Below are positions 1 to 7,571 of a stretch of 18,199 bases of DNA, piece by piece. The notes below the pieces were generated by a model that was not told where the DNA came from, did not search any database, and was given only the letters and a program-made list of their open reading frames with translations. The position numbers and the translations under genes were made by a program. This DNA is from an uncultured Methanobrevibacter sp. (lineage in GTDB: Archaea; Methanobacteriota; Methanobacteria; Methanobacteriales; Methanobacteriaceae): contig NZ_CALDKF010000101.1 in assembly GCF_937898925.1 (NCBI RefSeq), positions 1 through 18,199 on the forward strand, given 5' to 3'. Position 1 is the stretch's first letter, and each line of letters starts with the position of its first letter.

Positions 1-1
1 T

Positions 2-148
2 GTACCTGCTAATGAAGAGGTTGATGAACAGTCATTATTGTCACTTGTAAGAGAAGTTAATGAAAATAATGTTACCGAAGAAGAATGGCTTTCAGACAAT
101 ATCTATAAGTATTCACGTAATGAAAATTGTGTAGAAATGATAAGCTGA
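2..148 (+). other. open frame upstream of, and possibly frameshifted from, the ATPase gene
   Basis: A frame open from the window edge encodes about 48 residues (VPANEEVDEQSLLSLV... to ...ENCVEMIS) and stops with TGA at 146-148. Its codon use looks like real coding sequence. The stop overlaps an ATG at 148-150 of the ATPase frame (ATGA). However, ATPase similarity (CRNDKLM, compare GNDKLM in relatives) already starts before that ATG, in a frame blocked by TGA at 121-123. One extra base in the A-run at 123-126 would join this frame to the ATPase frame. It is therefore either the preceding part of the same gene with a frameshift or the tail of a different gene. I do not recognise the peptide; it lacks the HP motif of P1B nucleotide-binding domains. 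Confidence 0.4.
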
Positions 149-798
149 TGAAGCAGCTTACTATTGATTATGAGCCTTGCTATGCAACAGGAACTTTGGT
201 ACACGTGGCGGTAGACGGAATTTATGCAGGGCATATGGTGATTTCTGACGTTATCAAAGAAAATGCCAAAACGGCAATTGCTGCATTAAAAGAAACAGGT
301 ATTAAAAAGACAATTATGCTTACCGGTGACAATAAGATGGCTGCAAATAAGGTTGCAAATGAAATAGGTCTCGACTATGTCTATTCCGACCTTTTACCGG
401 AGGATAAGTTGAATATTGTTGACACTATCCGTAACAAGTTCGGTGATGTTGCTATGGTTGGTGATGGTATCAACGATGCGCCCGCATTGGCACGTGCAAA
501 TATTGGTATTGCAATGGGTGCAGCAGGTTCAGATGTAGCTATTGAAACTGCTGATGTGGCTCTAATGCAGGATGATATCAGCAAGTTGCCTTACCTATTC
601 AGTTTAAGCCAAAAGACAATGAATATTATTAAACAAAACATTTCACTATCCATTTTCGTAAAGGCTCTCTTTGTAATCCTTGCAATATTAGGATTAATTA
701 CATTGATGATGTCTGTTGGTATAGGTGACTTGGGTTTAACTTTAGTGGTTATATTAAATTCATTTAGAATTGCTAGAGTGAAAGATCCTTTATTCTAG
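127..798 (+). CDS. C-terminal part of a P1B-2 (Zn2+/Cd2+/Pb2+) heavy-metal-translocating P-type ATPase, apparently truncated or frameshifted
   Basis: This encodes the second half of a metal-exporting P-type ATPase. The end of the nucleotide-binding domain is followed by the P-domain motifs TGDN (residues 66-69 counted from the TTG at 127) and MVGDGINDAP (110-119). Two last membrane helices lie near residues 168-213. A Lys in the first (QNISLSIFVKALF) and a DLG in the second (GIGDLG) match the ZntA/CadA P1B-2 signature rather than the copper type. The usual protein has about 620-750 residues; the six N-terminal helices, A-domain and DKTGT are not in this frame. Upstream the frame is closed by TGA at 121-123. 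Initiation at TTG 127 or ATG 148 is formally possible, but a product lacking the DKTGT aspartate could not pump. The family call is firm; intactness is doubtful (pseudogene, sequencing error, or split at the window edge). Confidence 0.85.
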   Translation: MCRNDKLMKQLTIDYEPCYATGTLVHVAVDGIYAGHMVISDVIKENAKTAIAALKETGIKKTIMLTGDNKMAANKVANEIGLDYVYSDLLPEDKLNIVDTIRNKFGDVAMVGDGINDAPALARANIGIAMGAAGSDVAIETADVALMQDDISKLPYLFSLSQKTMNIIKQNISLSIFVKALFVILAILGLITLMMSVGIGDLGLTLVVILNSFRIARVKDPLF

Positions 799-810
799 AA
801 AAAAAGTTTT

Positions 811-841
811 GGTTAAGGTCAAACCTTAACCTATTTTTTAT
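811..841 (+). terminator. hairpin plus T-run terminator after the ATPase gene
   Basis: A perfect 8-bp inverted repeat, GGTTAAGG (811-818) and CCTTAACC (824-831), with a 5-nt loop lies 12 bases after the stop codon. It is followed by a T-rich tract (TATTTTTTATTTTT), which is the archaeal termination signal. Confidence 0.75.
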
Positions 842-901
842 TTTTATATTTTTCCTTTTTTTAAATCATTTTTTAAATCATTTTTTTTATTATTTTTTTA
901 A

Positions 902-1468
902 TCAATCAATATCATTTTCCAATTTTTTAACAACTCTCGCAGGAACTCCAAGTGCAAGGGAATTGTCAGGAATGTCTTTGCTGACCACTGCACCAGCACC
1001 AACAACCACATTATTTCCAATGGTCACTCCAGGAAGAATTGTCACATTGGCACCTATCCATACATCATTTCCAATTCTGATTTCAGATGCCTGTGCCAAA
1101 TGGTCTCGTCTTTTTTTAGGGGATAATGGATGGCCAACTGTTGTTATAGTGGTATTTGGACCTATCATTACATTATCTCCAATGTAGACTTCTTTGATGT
1201 CAAGTATTGTCAAGTTGAAGTTTCCAGTAAAATTGTTGCCGATGAAAATGTTTTTTCCGTTATCAAAGCAGAATCGCTTTGCAATCCATACCTTTTCACC
1301 AACAGAACCTAAAATCTCGGATAATACCTCATGCTGTTTGTCCAAATCATCTTCTGCGAGAGAATTAAATAGGTTTGCATTTTCTATGGCATGCAACTTC
1401 ATCATTGAAATATCTGCATCGTCATAACAATATTCCAATCCAGCTTGCATTTTCTCAATTTCTTTCAT
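902..1468 (-). CDS. sugar O-acetyltransferase of the maltose/galactoside acetyltransferase family (left-handed beta-helix)
   Basis: A 188-aa protein of the LacA/Maa/NodL class, which transfers acetyl from acetyl-CoA to a sugar hydroxyl in the cytoplasm. The N-terminal Mac domain (MKEIEKMQAGLEYCYDD...) is followed by hexapeptide repeats such as IGNDVWIGANVTILPGVTIG and IGNNVVVGAGAVV. The catalytic histidine is expected in TTVGHPL, and the C-terminal DNSLALGVPARVV segment is typical. Length matches the family (about 185-200 aa). The ATG is preceded by GGGG about 8 nt upstream. The gene lies 66 bp downstream of the 143-aa hypothetical gene on the same strand, so co-transcription is possible. The true acceptor sugar cannot be read from the sequence. 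Confidence 0.9.
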   Translation of the reverse strand: MKEIEKMQAGLEYCYDDADISMMKLHAIENANLFNSLAEDDLDKQHEVLSEILGSVGEKVWIAKRFCFDNGKNIFIGNNFTGNFNLTILDIKEVYIGDNVMIGPNTTITTVGHPLSPKKRRDHLAQASEIRIGNDVWIGANVTILPGVTIGNNVVVGAGAVVSKDIPDNSLALGVPARVVKKLENDID

Positions 1469-1534
1469 TGATTAATCCCCGTATTATTGGCTAATTTCTT
1501 ATTTTTTATAATTTTTTTTATAGGATTATGTTCT

Positions 1535-1966
1535 CTAATCAATCAGATTATCTATTTTTTCAAAAAGTTCATGATAGTTTTCATAAAGATTCTTGAATTC
1601 CTCATCGTTTTTAGACATTATAGCTATTTTAATCTGTTTATCATTTTTAGAGAATTCAACTTGTTCAGATTTATTGTCTTCAAATGTATGAATGATCATT
1701 GTTCTGATTTCATTGTATTTGTCTTCAGTTAAATTGTACATTCTGCTATGATTTAATATATTCATTGCATGAATAAGTCCCTTTTCTCCATTATCAAGAC
1801 AGGAAGAGAGTCTGATTTTGGTATTCATATAATAAGGGGCTTCTAATTTGTCTCTACGAAGCACAATTGAAATTCTAGATATCACATGATCATCATTGAC
1901 GTTTTCATTTAGGAATTTAATCAATTGGAACTGTTTTATATTTGCATTATCATTCATGAAAGTCAT
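1535..1966 (-). CDS. uncharacterised 143-aa protein
   Basis: I do not recognise this protein. It is charged and has no signal peptide or membrane helix. The C-terminal 50 residues are rich in Lys, Glu, Asp and Asn and probably helical. The first part contains RISIVLRRDKLEAPYY and CLDNGEKGLIHAMNIL. The ATG at 1964-1966 has no ribosome binding site; a second ATG in frame is at residue 4. A TATA-like element (CTTAAATAT, minus strand, 1988-1996) sits about 26 bp before the first ATG, which suggests a leaderless transcript. The maltose-type acetyltransferase gene follows 66 bp downstream. Confidence 0.65.
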   Translation of the reverse strand: MTFMNDNANIKQFQLIKFLNENVNDDHVISRISIVLRRDKLEAPYYMNTKIRLSSCLDNGEKGLIHAMNILNHSRMYNLTEDKYNEIRTMIIHTFEDNKSEQVEFSKNDKQIKIAIMSKNDEEFKNLYENYHELFEKIDNLID

Positions 1967-2435
1967 GGTAATATATTATTTTTAAAAATATTTAAGTTTA
2001 CTTAGTTTTATACGGATTTTAATCATTTTTTCACACCTATTTTTTAAATTTTAATAATTTTTTGATATTTCAATTACTTTCAAATTTTTATCTTAACTCC
2101 TTTAATGAATAATATTCAGAATTTTTTTTTAATATAATAAAAAATTTTTTAACTTACTTATTAATATAAACTGTTAACTTATTTAGTATATTATATTTAT
2201 TTGTTCAAATAATGCAAAAACTTTATAAGGTTAAATATATAATATATAATTTAGATGTGATGTAATGCTGAAATTTTCACATTTTTCATAAAAATGTTTA
2301 AGTTTTGGTAGGGGTGTTTATTATTGGATGAAAAATATTAATTTTTCATAAATTATTTTGATAAATGTTCAATAGCATATGATTGAATTCACATATGTTA
2401 TTTTCTCACATCGTAATTGTTTGGAGAAAAAATTT
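1967..2435. promoter_or_regulatory. 469-bp divergent intergenic region upstream of the adhesin gene
   Basis: This very AT-rich region separates two divergent genes. On the minus strand, the TATA-like element at 1988-1996 serves the 143-aa gene. On the plus strand, the best TATA candidate is TTAAATATATAATATATAA (2231-2249). It implies a start near 2260-2270 and an adhesin leader of about 170 nt. A 12-bp direct repeat (ATTTTTCATAAA) occurs at 2281-2292 and 2341-2352 within that leader. No tRNA or convincing small gene was found. TATA-like matches are cheap in such AT-rich DNA, so start sites are approximate. Confidence 0.45.
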
Positions 2436-2438
2436 ATG
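2423..2438 (+). promoter_or_regulatory. ribosome binding site that sets the adhesin start
   Basis: GGAG at 2423-2426 lies 9 bases before the ATG at 2436. From this ATG the protein begins with a classical signal peptide (MKLFDKR followed by a hydrophobic core ending VSSVSA). The longer frame from 2379 would add 19 residues that have no ribosome binding site and would bury the signal peptide. Confidence 0.8.
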
Positions 2439-5400
2439 AAACTATTTGATAAGAGAAACATTGTATTAATTATGTCCATATTCCTCTTACTTTTGATGGT
2501 TTCTTCTGTCAGCGCAGCTGATGTAAGTGAAGATGCTGTTATAGGTAATGATGCGGCTATTGATACAATTACATCAACTGATATGGATTCTGGAAGTATC
2601 GATGATGTGATATCTGCAGAAGTCAGTGATAATCCTAAAGCGAATCCTAGTGATTCTAATGAGTCATTATCCGGCGATATAGTTGCAGATGCTTCCAGTA
2701 ATAATGATAATATTAATCAAAATTCTGTTGATGACTCTTCTCAAGACGTTTTAAAAGCTAGTTCAGACAACGAAGTGCTTGGTGTAACTTTTGATCAGAC
2801 AATCACTGTTGGTACTGGTGGAGATTATGCTACACTACAACAAGCAATCAATTCTAATAGGGTGTATTATCATAATGGAAATACAGAAATTGTTATACTT
2901 GATGGAACTTATAGTGATCAAGGATTTTATAATGTAGCTGTGAATAAAGCTTATGATAATTCTATTCTGATGATTCGTGCACAAAATCCTGGCAAGGTTA
3001 CTCTTGACGGTCTTCATATTCACCGTTTATTGACTATCAATACTCCAAATGTCATGATTGAAGGTATCAACTTTATCAATGCAAATGCCTCTAGTAATTC
3101 TAATAATGGTGGTGTTTGTATTTCTATTGGTGCCGAAGCAAACCATATTTCAATTGATAAGTGTAATTTCACTAACAATGGTAAGTCTGGTACTTACGGT
3201 GGGGCTATTCGTGTAAACGGAAATAATTATGCCCGTACTCATGATATTAATGTTACTAACTGTTATTTCGAAAACAACACTGCTGATGTAGGTGGAGGAA
3301 TCCGTTCTGAACAAGGAACCTATGGTATTCATGTTGTAAATTGTACTGCTGTTCACAACTATGGTGCAATACATGGTGGTTTTGCATGTTTATTCGGTGA
3401 TGACACTACAATAGAAAACTGTACCTTTGAAGATAACTATGCTCCTTCTTCTGGAGCTGTGCACTGTCACTCCGGAAATGTGACTGTCAAAAACTGTACT
3501 TTTGTTAACAACTCCGCTATTGGTGGAGGAAATAACGCTACTAATGGATATGCTGGTGCTTTAGGATTAGTATATACTGGTAGCCCTGGTGTAACAGTTA
3601 TTGACTCACACTTCTACAACAACACTGCTGTAAATGACGGTGGTGCTGTTCAAGTTATGGGTACTGGTAGAGACGCTAAAATCCTCAATTCTGACTTTGA
3701 AAACAACACTGCTGCTTATGGTGGTGCAATCAGTATCAAAGGTAGCAACACTCAAGTTACCGGTTCAACTTTCAACAATAACAACGCTACTACTACTAAC
3801 ACTTCTATAGGTGGTGGAGCTGTCTATATTCAAGGAAGTGGAACTAACATCACTGATTCTACTTTTGCAAACAACACTGCTGCTGAAGAAGGTGGTGCTA
3901 TATTTGTAAAAGGTAATAACTCTAGAATTGTTGATTCTACTTTAGCAGATAACATTGCTGGAGACGACGGTGGTGCTGTTTACTGGGAAGGTAACAATGG
4001 TGTTGTGGATAAAGTCATCTGTACCAACAATACAGGTACAAGTACTGGTGGTAATTCCCAAGGTGGAGCTATGATTGTTACTGGTAACAATCTTAAAATT
4101 AGCAATTCCACTTTTACTTCAGATACTGTTGTAAACAGTCCTACTTCTCGTGGTGGTGCATTATTTATTACTGGTACTAATACTGTAATTGCTGATAGTA
4201 ATTTCACTGACTGTAACGCTAGCCAATATGGTGGTGCTGTTCAAGTTATCGGTAACCATACTAACATTACCAACTGTAACTTTGAAGAGAATAATGCGCT
4301 TCCTGATGAAGATAAGATCGATGATGGTTTAGGTGGTGCTGTTTACATCCAAGGTACTGACTGTCATGTGACTGATTCTAACTTCACTCACAACACTGCT
4401 CGTAACGGTTCTGCAATCTATGTAAATCCTAATGGAACTGGAATCAATTATATCAATGGCTGTGATTTCTTTGAAAACCAAGCTTGGGTATACTGGTTAC
4501 CAATCCTTTATGATAACGAAACACATAAGATTGAAACCAACTTAACTGGTGGAAACAACATCATAAACGCTATCTATAACAATGGTACTAGACAACAGCT
4601 TAGGATTAATGGAACTGTTCCTGAAGAGGGATGGGAAAATTCCCAAGGTGGAACTGTACCTTACCAAGATGACCTTGAAGCGGACCAAGAAATTATCATT
4701 ACAGTATTTGATAGGGAAGGAAATATAGTATTCAATGAAACCAGAAAAACCAATTTATCCGGTACTGTTTCAGTGGATATTCCTTCTGATACAAGCTCTT
4801 GGTACCTTATCAACATGACTCACACTGAAGACCCTTACTACAAACACATTACAAACCTTACTGCGATTAACATTAATCCAGGAATCACTGTAAGTAATGT
4901 AACCATGTACGAAGGAAATGAGTCTGCTCAAGAGATTACCATTAATTTATTAGATAGTTCTGGTAAGCCTATTGATAACGCTACCATTAATGTTACTGTG
5001 ATTGTTGATGGTCAAGCAATTCCTATCGGATCTGGACTTACTGACAAGAATGGTGTTTTACAGATTAGTGAAAATACTGTATTCAAAACTTTAGAACCTG
5101 GAACTTACACAATTCAAGCAACTTACTCTTACTTGTATTGGAATTCAACTACTGGTAGAAATGAAACTAAGACTTTAGTAGGCAATGGTACCTTAAAAGT
5201 ACTCCCATACGAATGGGACCTTACTAAAACCATTGTTTCAGTTAACGGTAAACCTTATACTGAAGGTATGGAAATTCACGTATATGATAACATTACCTTC
5301 AATATAACCGTTACTAACCTTGTTGATGCAGATATTACTTCCGTCAAGATCACTGACGTGAACACTGACAATTTAACCTATGTATCCACTGAAAGTGGAT

Positions 5401-7406
5401 CTCCATGGAGTCTTGTTGGTGATAACGTATGGTCTTTAGCTAATTTACCTGCAAAAGGAGAATCAAGCTTAATTGTTACATTCTTGATTACCAATAATGG
5501 TACTTCCATCAATGTAGCAAACGCTTCTATCTTCGATGGTAAAGAAAACAAATCTGCGAATGTAAGTTTCTCTGCTGTTGATTTGGTTATCTTAGATATT
5601 ACTAAGACTGCTAACCCAGCTGAAGTTTATGTTAATGATACTGTTAACTTTACCATTACTGTAACTAACAACGGTCAATCCATTGCTACTAATGCTAATA
5701 TTTCTGATGTTTTGGCTGATGTGTTTGAGTTTGTATCTTGTAGTGAAGGCGGTAGTTATAATGACCAAACCCGTAATGTGACCTGGACTGGATTAACCAT
5801 TAATTCTAAACAGACTGTTACTGTTTGGGTTGTTGTGAGAGTTCTTGAGAATGGTACTTTCAATAACACTGCTGCTGTTGTTTCTGATCAGAATAAGACT
5901 GAAACCAATAACAGTACTAACATTACCGTTAGAAATGTTGTTTTAGACATTACTAAGACTGCTAACCCAACTGAAGTTTACGTCAATGATACTGTTAACT
6001 TCACTATTACTGTTACTAATAATGGTGATGGTAATGCTACTAATGCTAATATTTCTGATGTCTTAGACCCAGCATTTAAATATGTTTCCGGCGCTGACAG
6101 TTATAATGAAGATAACCGTACTGCAACTTGGAATATTGGTCAGATTGATGCTAATGGCGGAACTGCTACTGTTACTGTTGTTGTTACTGTTTTAACTAAT
6201 GGTACTTTCAATAACACTGCAGTTGTAGTTTGTGATCAGAATAAGACTGAAACCAATAACAGTACTAACGTTACTGTAAAACCTTTAGTATGTTTAGAAA
6301 TTACTAAAGATGTGAACGAAACTGTTGTTGTCATTGGCGACGAAGTTGAATTTACTATCACTGTAACTAATAATGGTAAATCCAATGCTACTAATGTAAA
6401 TGTTACTGATGTGCTTCCTGAAGGTTTCACAGCTTCATTCCCAGGTGAAGAAATCATTGATCTTCTTGAACCAGGTAATTCAACTACTGTCAAAATCACT
6501 GCTGTTGCAGTTAAAGCTGGTGATTGGATTAACAATGCTTCCGCAACTTGTACTGAAAACGAAACTGTTGTAAACGCTTCAGCACCTGTTGTTACTGTAA
6601 ACAGATTAAGCATTACCATCGTTGTTGGTAATTATACCACTACTCCTGGTACTACTGTTCCTGTGGAAATTACTGTTGTTGATCAAAGAGGTAACCCTGT
6701 AACTATTAACCTTACTGTTGTAGTTACTGGTCCTGTTGACAATAGTACTTTACCTGAACATGAAGGTAAATTAGTATTTACCTTTACTACTGATTTAGGA
6801 GCAGATGGTGACCAAGTAGAAATCAAAGATGGACAAGGTACTTACGAGTACACTGTTCCTGATTCTGCTAAAGATGGTGAATCTTTCGTAGTTACTGCAA
6901 GTTCTAAACAGAATGATCAATATGAAGCTGCAGAAGGTACTGGTTACATTGATGTAATTCAATACAATACTACCACTACCATTTCTGATGCTAGCGGTAA
7001 ACCTGGTGAAACTGTAACTTTAGATGTTGAAGTTACTACTGAAGATGGAACTCCATTTAATGGTGATGTTGTAATTACTTGCCCTGATGGTAAGAAAGTA
7101 ACTGTTACTATTAAAGACGGTAAAGGTCAATTCGATTGGACTATTCCTAAAGATGCTAAAGAAGGCGATGAATTTACTTTCACCGCTACTTTCGAAGGTA
7201 ATTCCACTTACCTCGCTTCTAGCGGAAATGGTACTGTAAGTGTTTATGAGGATGTACCTCCTGAAGAACCTGTACCTGAAGAACCTGAAGAACCTGTACC
7301 TGTAGTTACTCCAGCTAAAATGTTAAACACTGGTAACCCATTAGTTGCTTTATTAGCAGCATTCGTCTTAATCGGATTAGGTTTAAAACGTAGAGAAGAA
7401 GAATAA
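2436..7406 (+). CDS. adhesin-like surface protein: beta-helix, DUF11 repeats, C-terminal anchor
   Basis: A 1656-aa secreted protein. Domains by residue: signal peptide 1-27/28; Asp/Ser/Asn-rich linker to about 115; right-handed beta-helix about 117-680 with 14-15 rungs of the GGAI/GGAV ... FENNTA kind, as in Chlamydia Pmp proteins; an Ig-like stretch to about 925; four DUF11-type modules starting near 929, 1053, 1170 and 1287 (LDITKTANP...VNFTITVTNNG); two further Ig-like domains near 1390 and 1509; a Pro/Glu/Val stalk about 1605-1630; and a C-terminal TGNP, hydrophobic helix and KRREEE tail. N-x-S/T sequons are abundant, so heavy N-glycosylation is likely. Methanobrevibacter carry many such proteins, thought to bind partner microbes, protozoa or surfaces. 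The ligand is unknown. It is a single gene with its own promoter region and terminator. Confidence 0.92.
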   Translation: MKLFDKRNIVLIMSIFLLLLMVSSVSAADVSEDAVIGNDAAIDTITSTDMDSGSIDDVISAEVSDNPKANPSDSNESLSGDIVADASSNNDNINQNSVDDSSQDVLKASSDNEVLGVTFDQTITVGTGGDYATLQQAINSNRVYYHNGNTEIVILDGTYSDQGFYNVAVNKAYDNSILMIRAQNPGKVTLDGLHIHRLLTINTPNVMIEGINFINANASSNSNNGGVCISIGAEANHISIDKCNFTNNGKSGTYGGAIRVNGNNYARTHDINVTNCYFENNTADVGGGIRSEQGTYGIHVVNCTAVHNYGAIHGGFACLFGDDTTIENCTFEDNYAPSSGAVHCHSGNVTVKNCTFVNNSAIGGGNNATNGYAGALGLVYTGSPGVTVIDSHFYNNTAVNDGGAVQVMGTGRDAKILNSDFENNTAAYGGAISIKGSNTQVTGSTFNNNNATTTNTSIGGGAVYIQGSGTNITDSTFANNTAAEEGGAIFVKGNNSRIVDSTLADNIAGDDGGAVYWEGNNGVVDKVICTNNTGTSTGGNSQGGAMIVTGNNLKISNSTFTSDTVVNSPTSRGGALFITGTNTVIADSNFTDCNASQYGGAVQVIGNHTNITNCNFEENNALPDEDKIDDGLGGAVYIQGTDCHVTDSNFTHNTARNGSAIYVNPNGTGINYINGCDFFENQAWVYWLPILYDNETHKIETNLTGGNNIINAIYNNGTRQQLRINGTVPEEGWENSQGGTVPYQDDLEADQEIIITVFDREGNIVFNETRKTNLSGTVSVDIPSDTSSWYLINMTHTEDPYYKHITNLTAININPGITVSNVTMYEGNESAQEITINLLDSSGKPIDNATINVTVIVDGQAIPIGSGLTDKNGVLQISENTVFKTLEPGTYTIQATYSYLYWNSTTGRNETKTLVGNGTLKVLPYEWDLTKTIVSVNGKPYTEGMEIHVYDNITFNITVTNLVDADITSVKITDVNTDNLTYVSTESGSPWSLVGDNVWSLANLPAKGESSLIVTFLITNNGTSINVANASIFDGKENKSANVSFSAVDLVILDITKTANPAEVYVNDTVNFTITVTNNGQSIATNANISDVLADVFEFVSCSEGGSYNDQTRNVTWTGLTINSKQTVTVWVVVRVLENGTFNNTAAVVSDQNKTETNNSTNITVRNVVLDITKTANPTEVYVNDTVNFTITVTNNGDGNATNANISDVLDPAFKYVSGADSYNEDNRTATWNIGQIDANGGTATVTVVVTVLTNGTFNNTAVVVCDQNKTETNNSTNVTVKPLVCLEITKDVNETVVVIGDEVEFTITVTNNGKSNATNVNVTDVLPEGFTASFPGEEIIDLLEPGNSTTVKITAVAVKAGDWINNASATCTENETVVNASAPVVTVNRLSITIVVGNYTTTPGTTVPVEITVVDQRGNPVTINLTVVVTGPVDNSTLPEHEGKLVFTFTTDLGADGDQVEIKDGQGTYEYTVPDSAKDGESFVVTASSKQNDQYEAAEGTGYIDVIQYNTTTTISDASGKPGETVTLDVEVTTEDGTPFNGDVVITCPDGKKVTVTIKDGKGQFDWTIPKDAKEGDEFTFTATFEGNSTYLASSGNGTVSVYEDVPPEEPVPEEPEEPVPVVTPAKMLNTGNPLVALLAAFVLIGLGLKRREEE
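5592..6644 (+). repeat. three in-frame 351-bp tandem modules (DUF11) inside the adhesin gene
   Basis: The LDITK/LEITK motif starts at 5592, 5943 and 6294, exactly 351 bp (117 codons) apart. The first two copies are nearly identical at DNA level around the motif (TTAGAYATTACTAAGACTGC). They are also nearly identical in their last third, where ACTTTCAATAACACTGC and GATCAGAATAAGACTGAAAC recur about 348 bp apart. The third copy is more diverged. A fourth, older relative begins at 5220. This is a recent internal duplication on top of an older array. Confidence 0.85.
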
Positions 7407-7415
7407 ACAGTTTTT

Positions 7416-7450
7416 AGGAGATTTATAATCTCCTTTCTTTTATTTTTTTA
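7416..7450 (+). terminator. adhesin gene terminator
   Basis: A perfect 8-bp stem, AGGAGATT (7416-7423) and AATCTCCT (7427-7434), has a TAT loop and is followed by TTCTTTTATTTTTTT. It starts 9 bases after the stop codon. Confidence 0.8.
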
Positions 7451-7536
7451 AAATTTAACCTTTTTTTCTTTTTTTATATTTTTTACAATTCTTGTTTTTT
7501 AATCATACAATACTTAGTTCGTATTATATGAAATTA

Positions 7537-7554
7537 TTTTTAAATATTTATAAA
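7537..7554 (+). promoter_or_regulatory. TATA-like promoter element of the BASS transporter gene
   Basis: TTTTTAAATATTTATAAA is centred about 26-30 bp before the ATG at 7572. No ribosome binding site is visible before that ATG, so a leaderless or near-leaderless transcript is the simplest reading. Confidence 0.4.
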
Positions 7555-7571
7555 TTAAATTATTTTTAGCA

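Noticed and set aside
2265..2291. 8-residue frame MLKFSHFS in the adhesin leader, preceded by GTGAT
   Set aside because: It is too short to separate from chance, and its ATG falls almost on the predicted transcription start, so the GTGAT may not even be transcribed.
2379..2435. N-terminal extension of the adhesin (19 residues from ATG 2379)
   Set aside because: There is no ribosome binding site there, and it would place a charged segment before the signal peptide; the start at 2436 has GGAG and a classical signal sequence.
6236..6619. 127-codon antisense frame inside the adhesin gene
   Set aside because: Its Val/Thr/Ser-rich sequence is the mirror of the Asn/Thr/Val-rich DUF11 repeats on the other strand; no start signal or family features.
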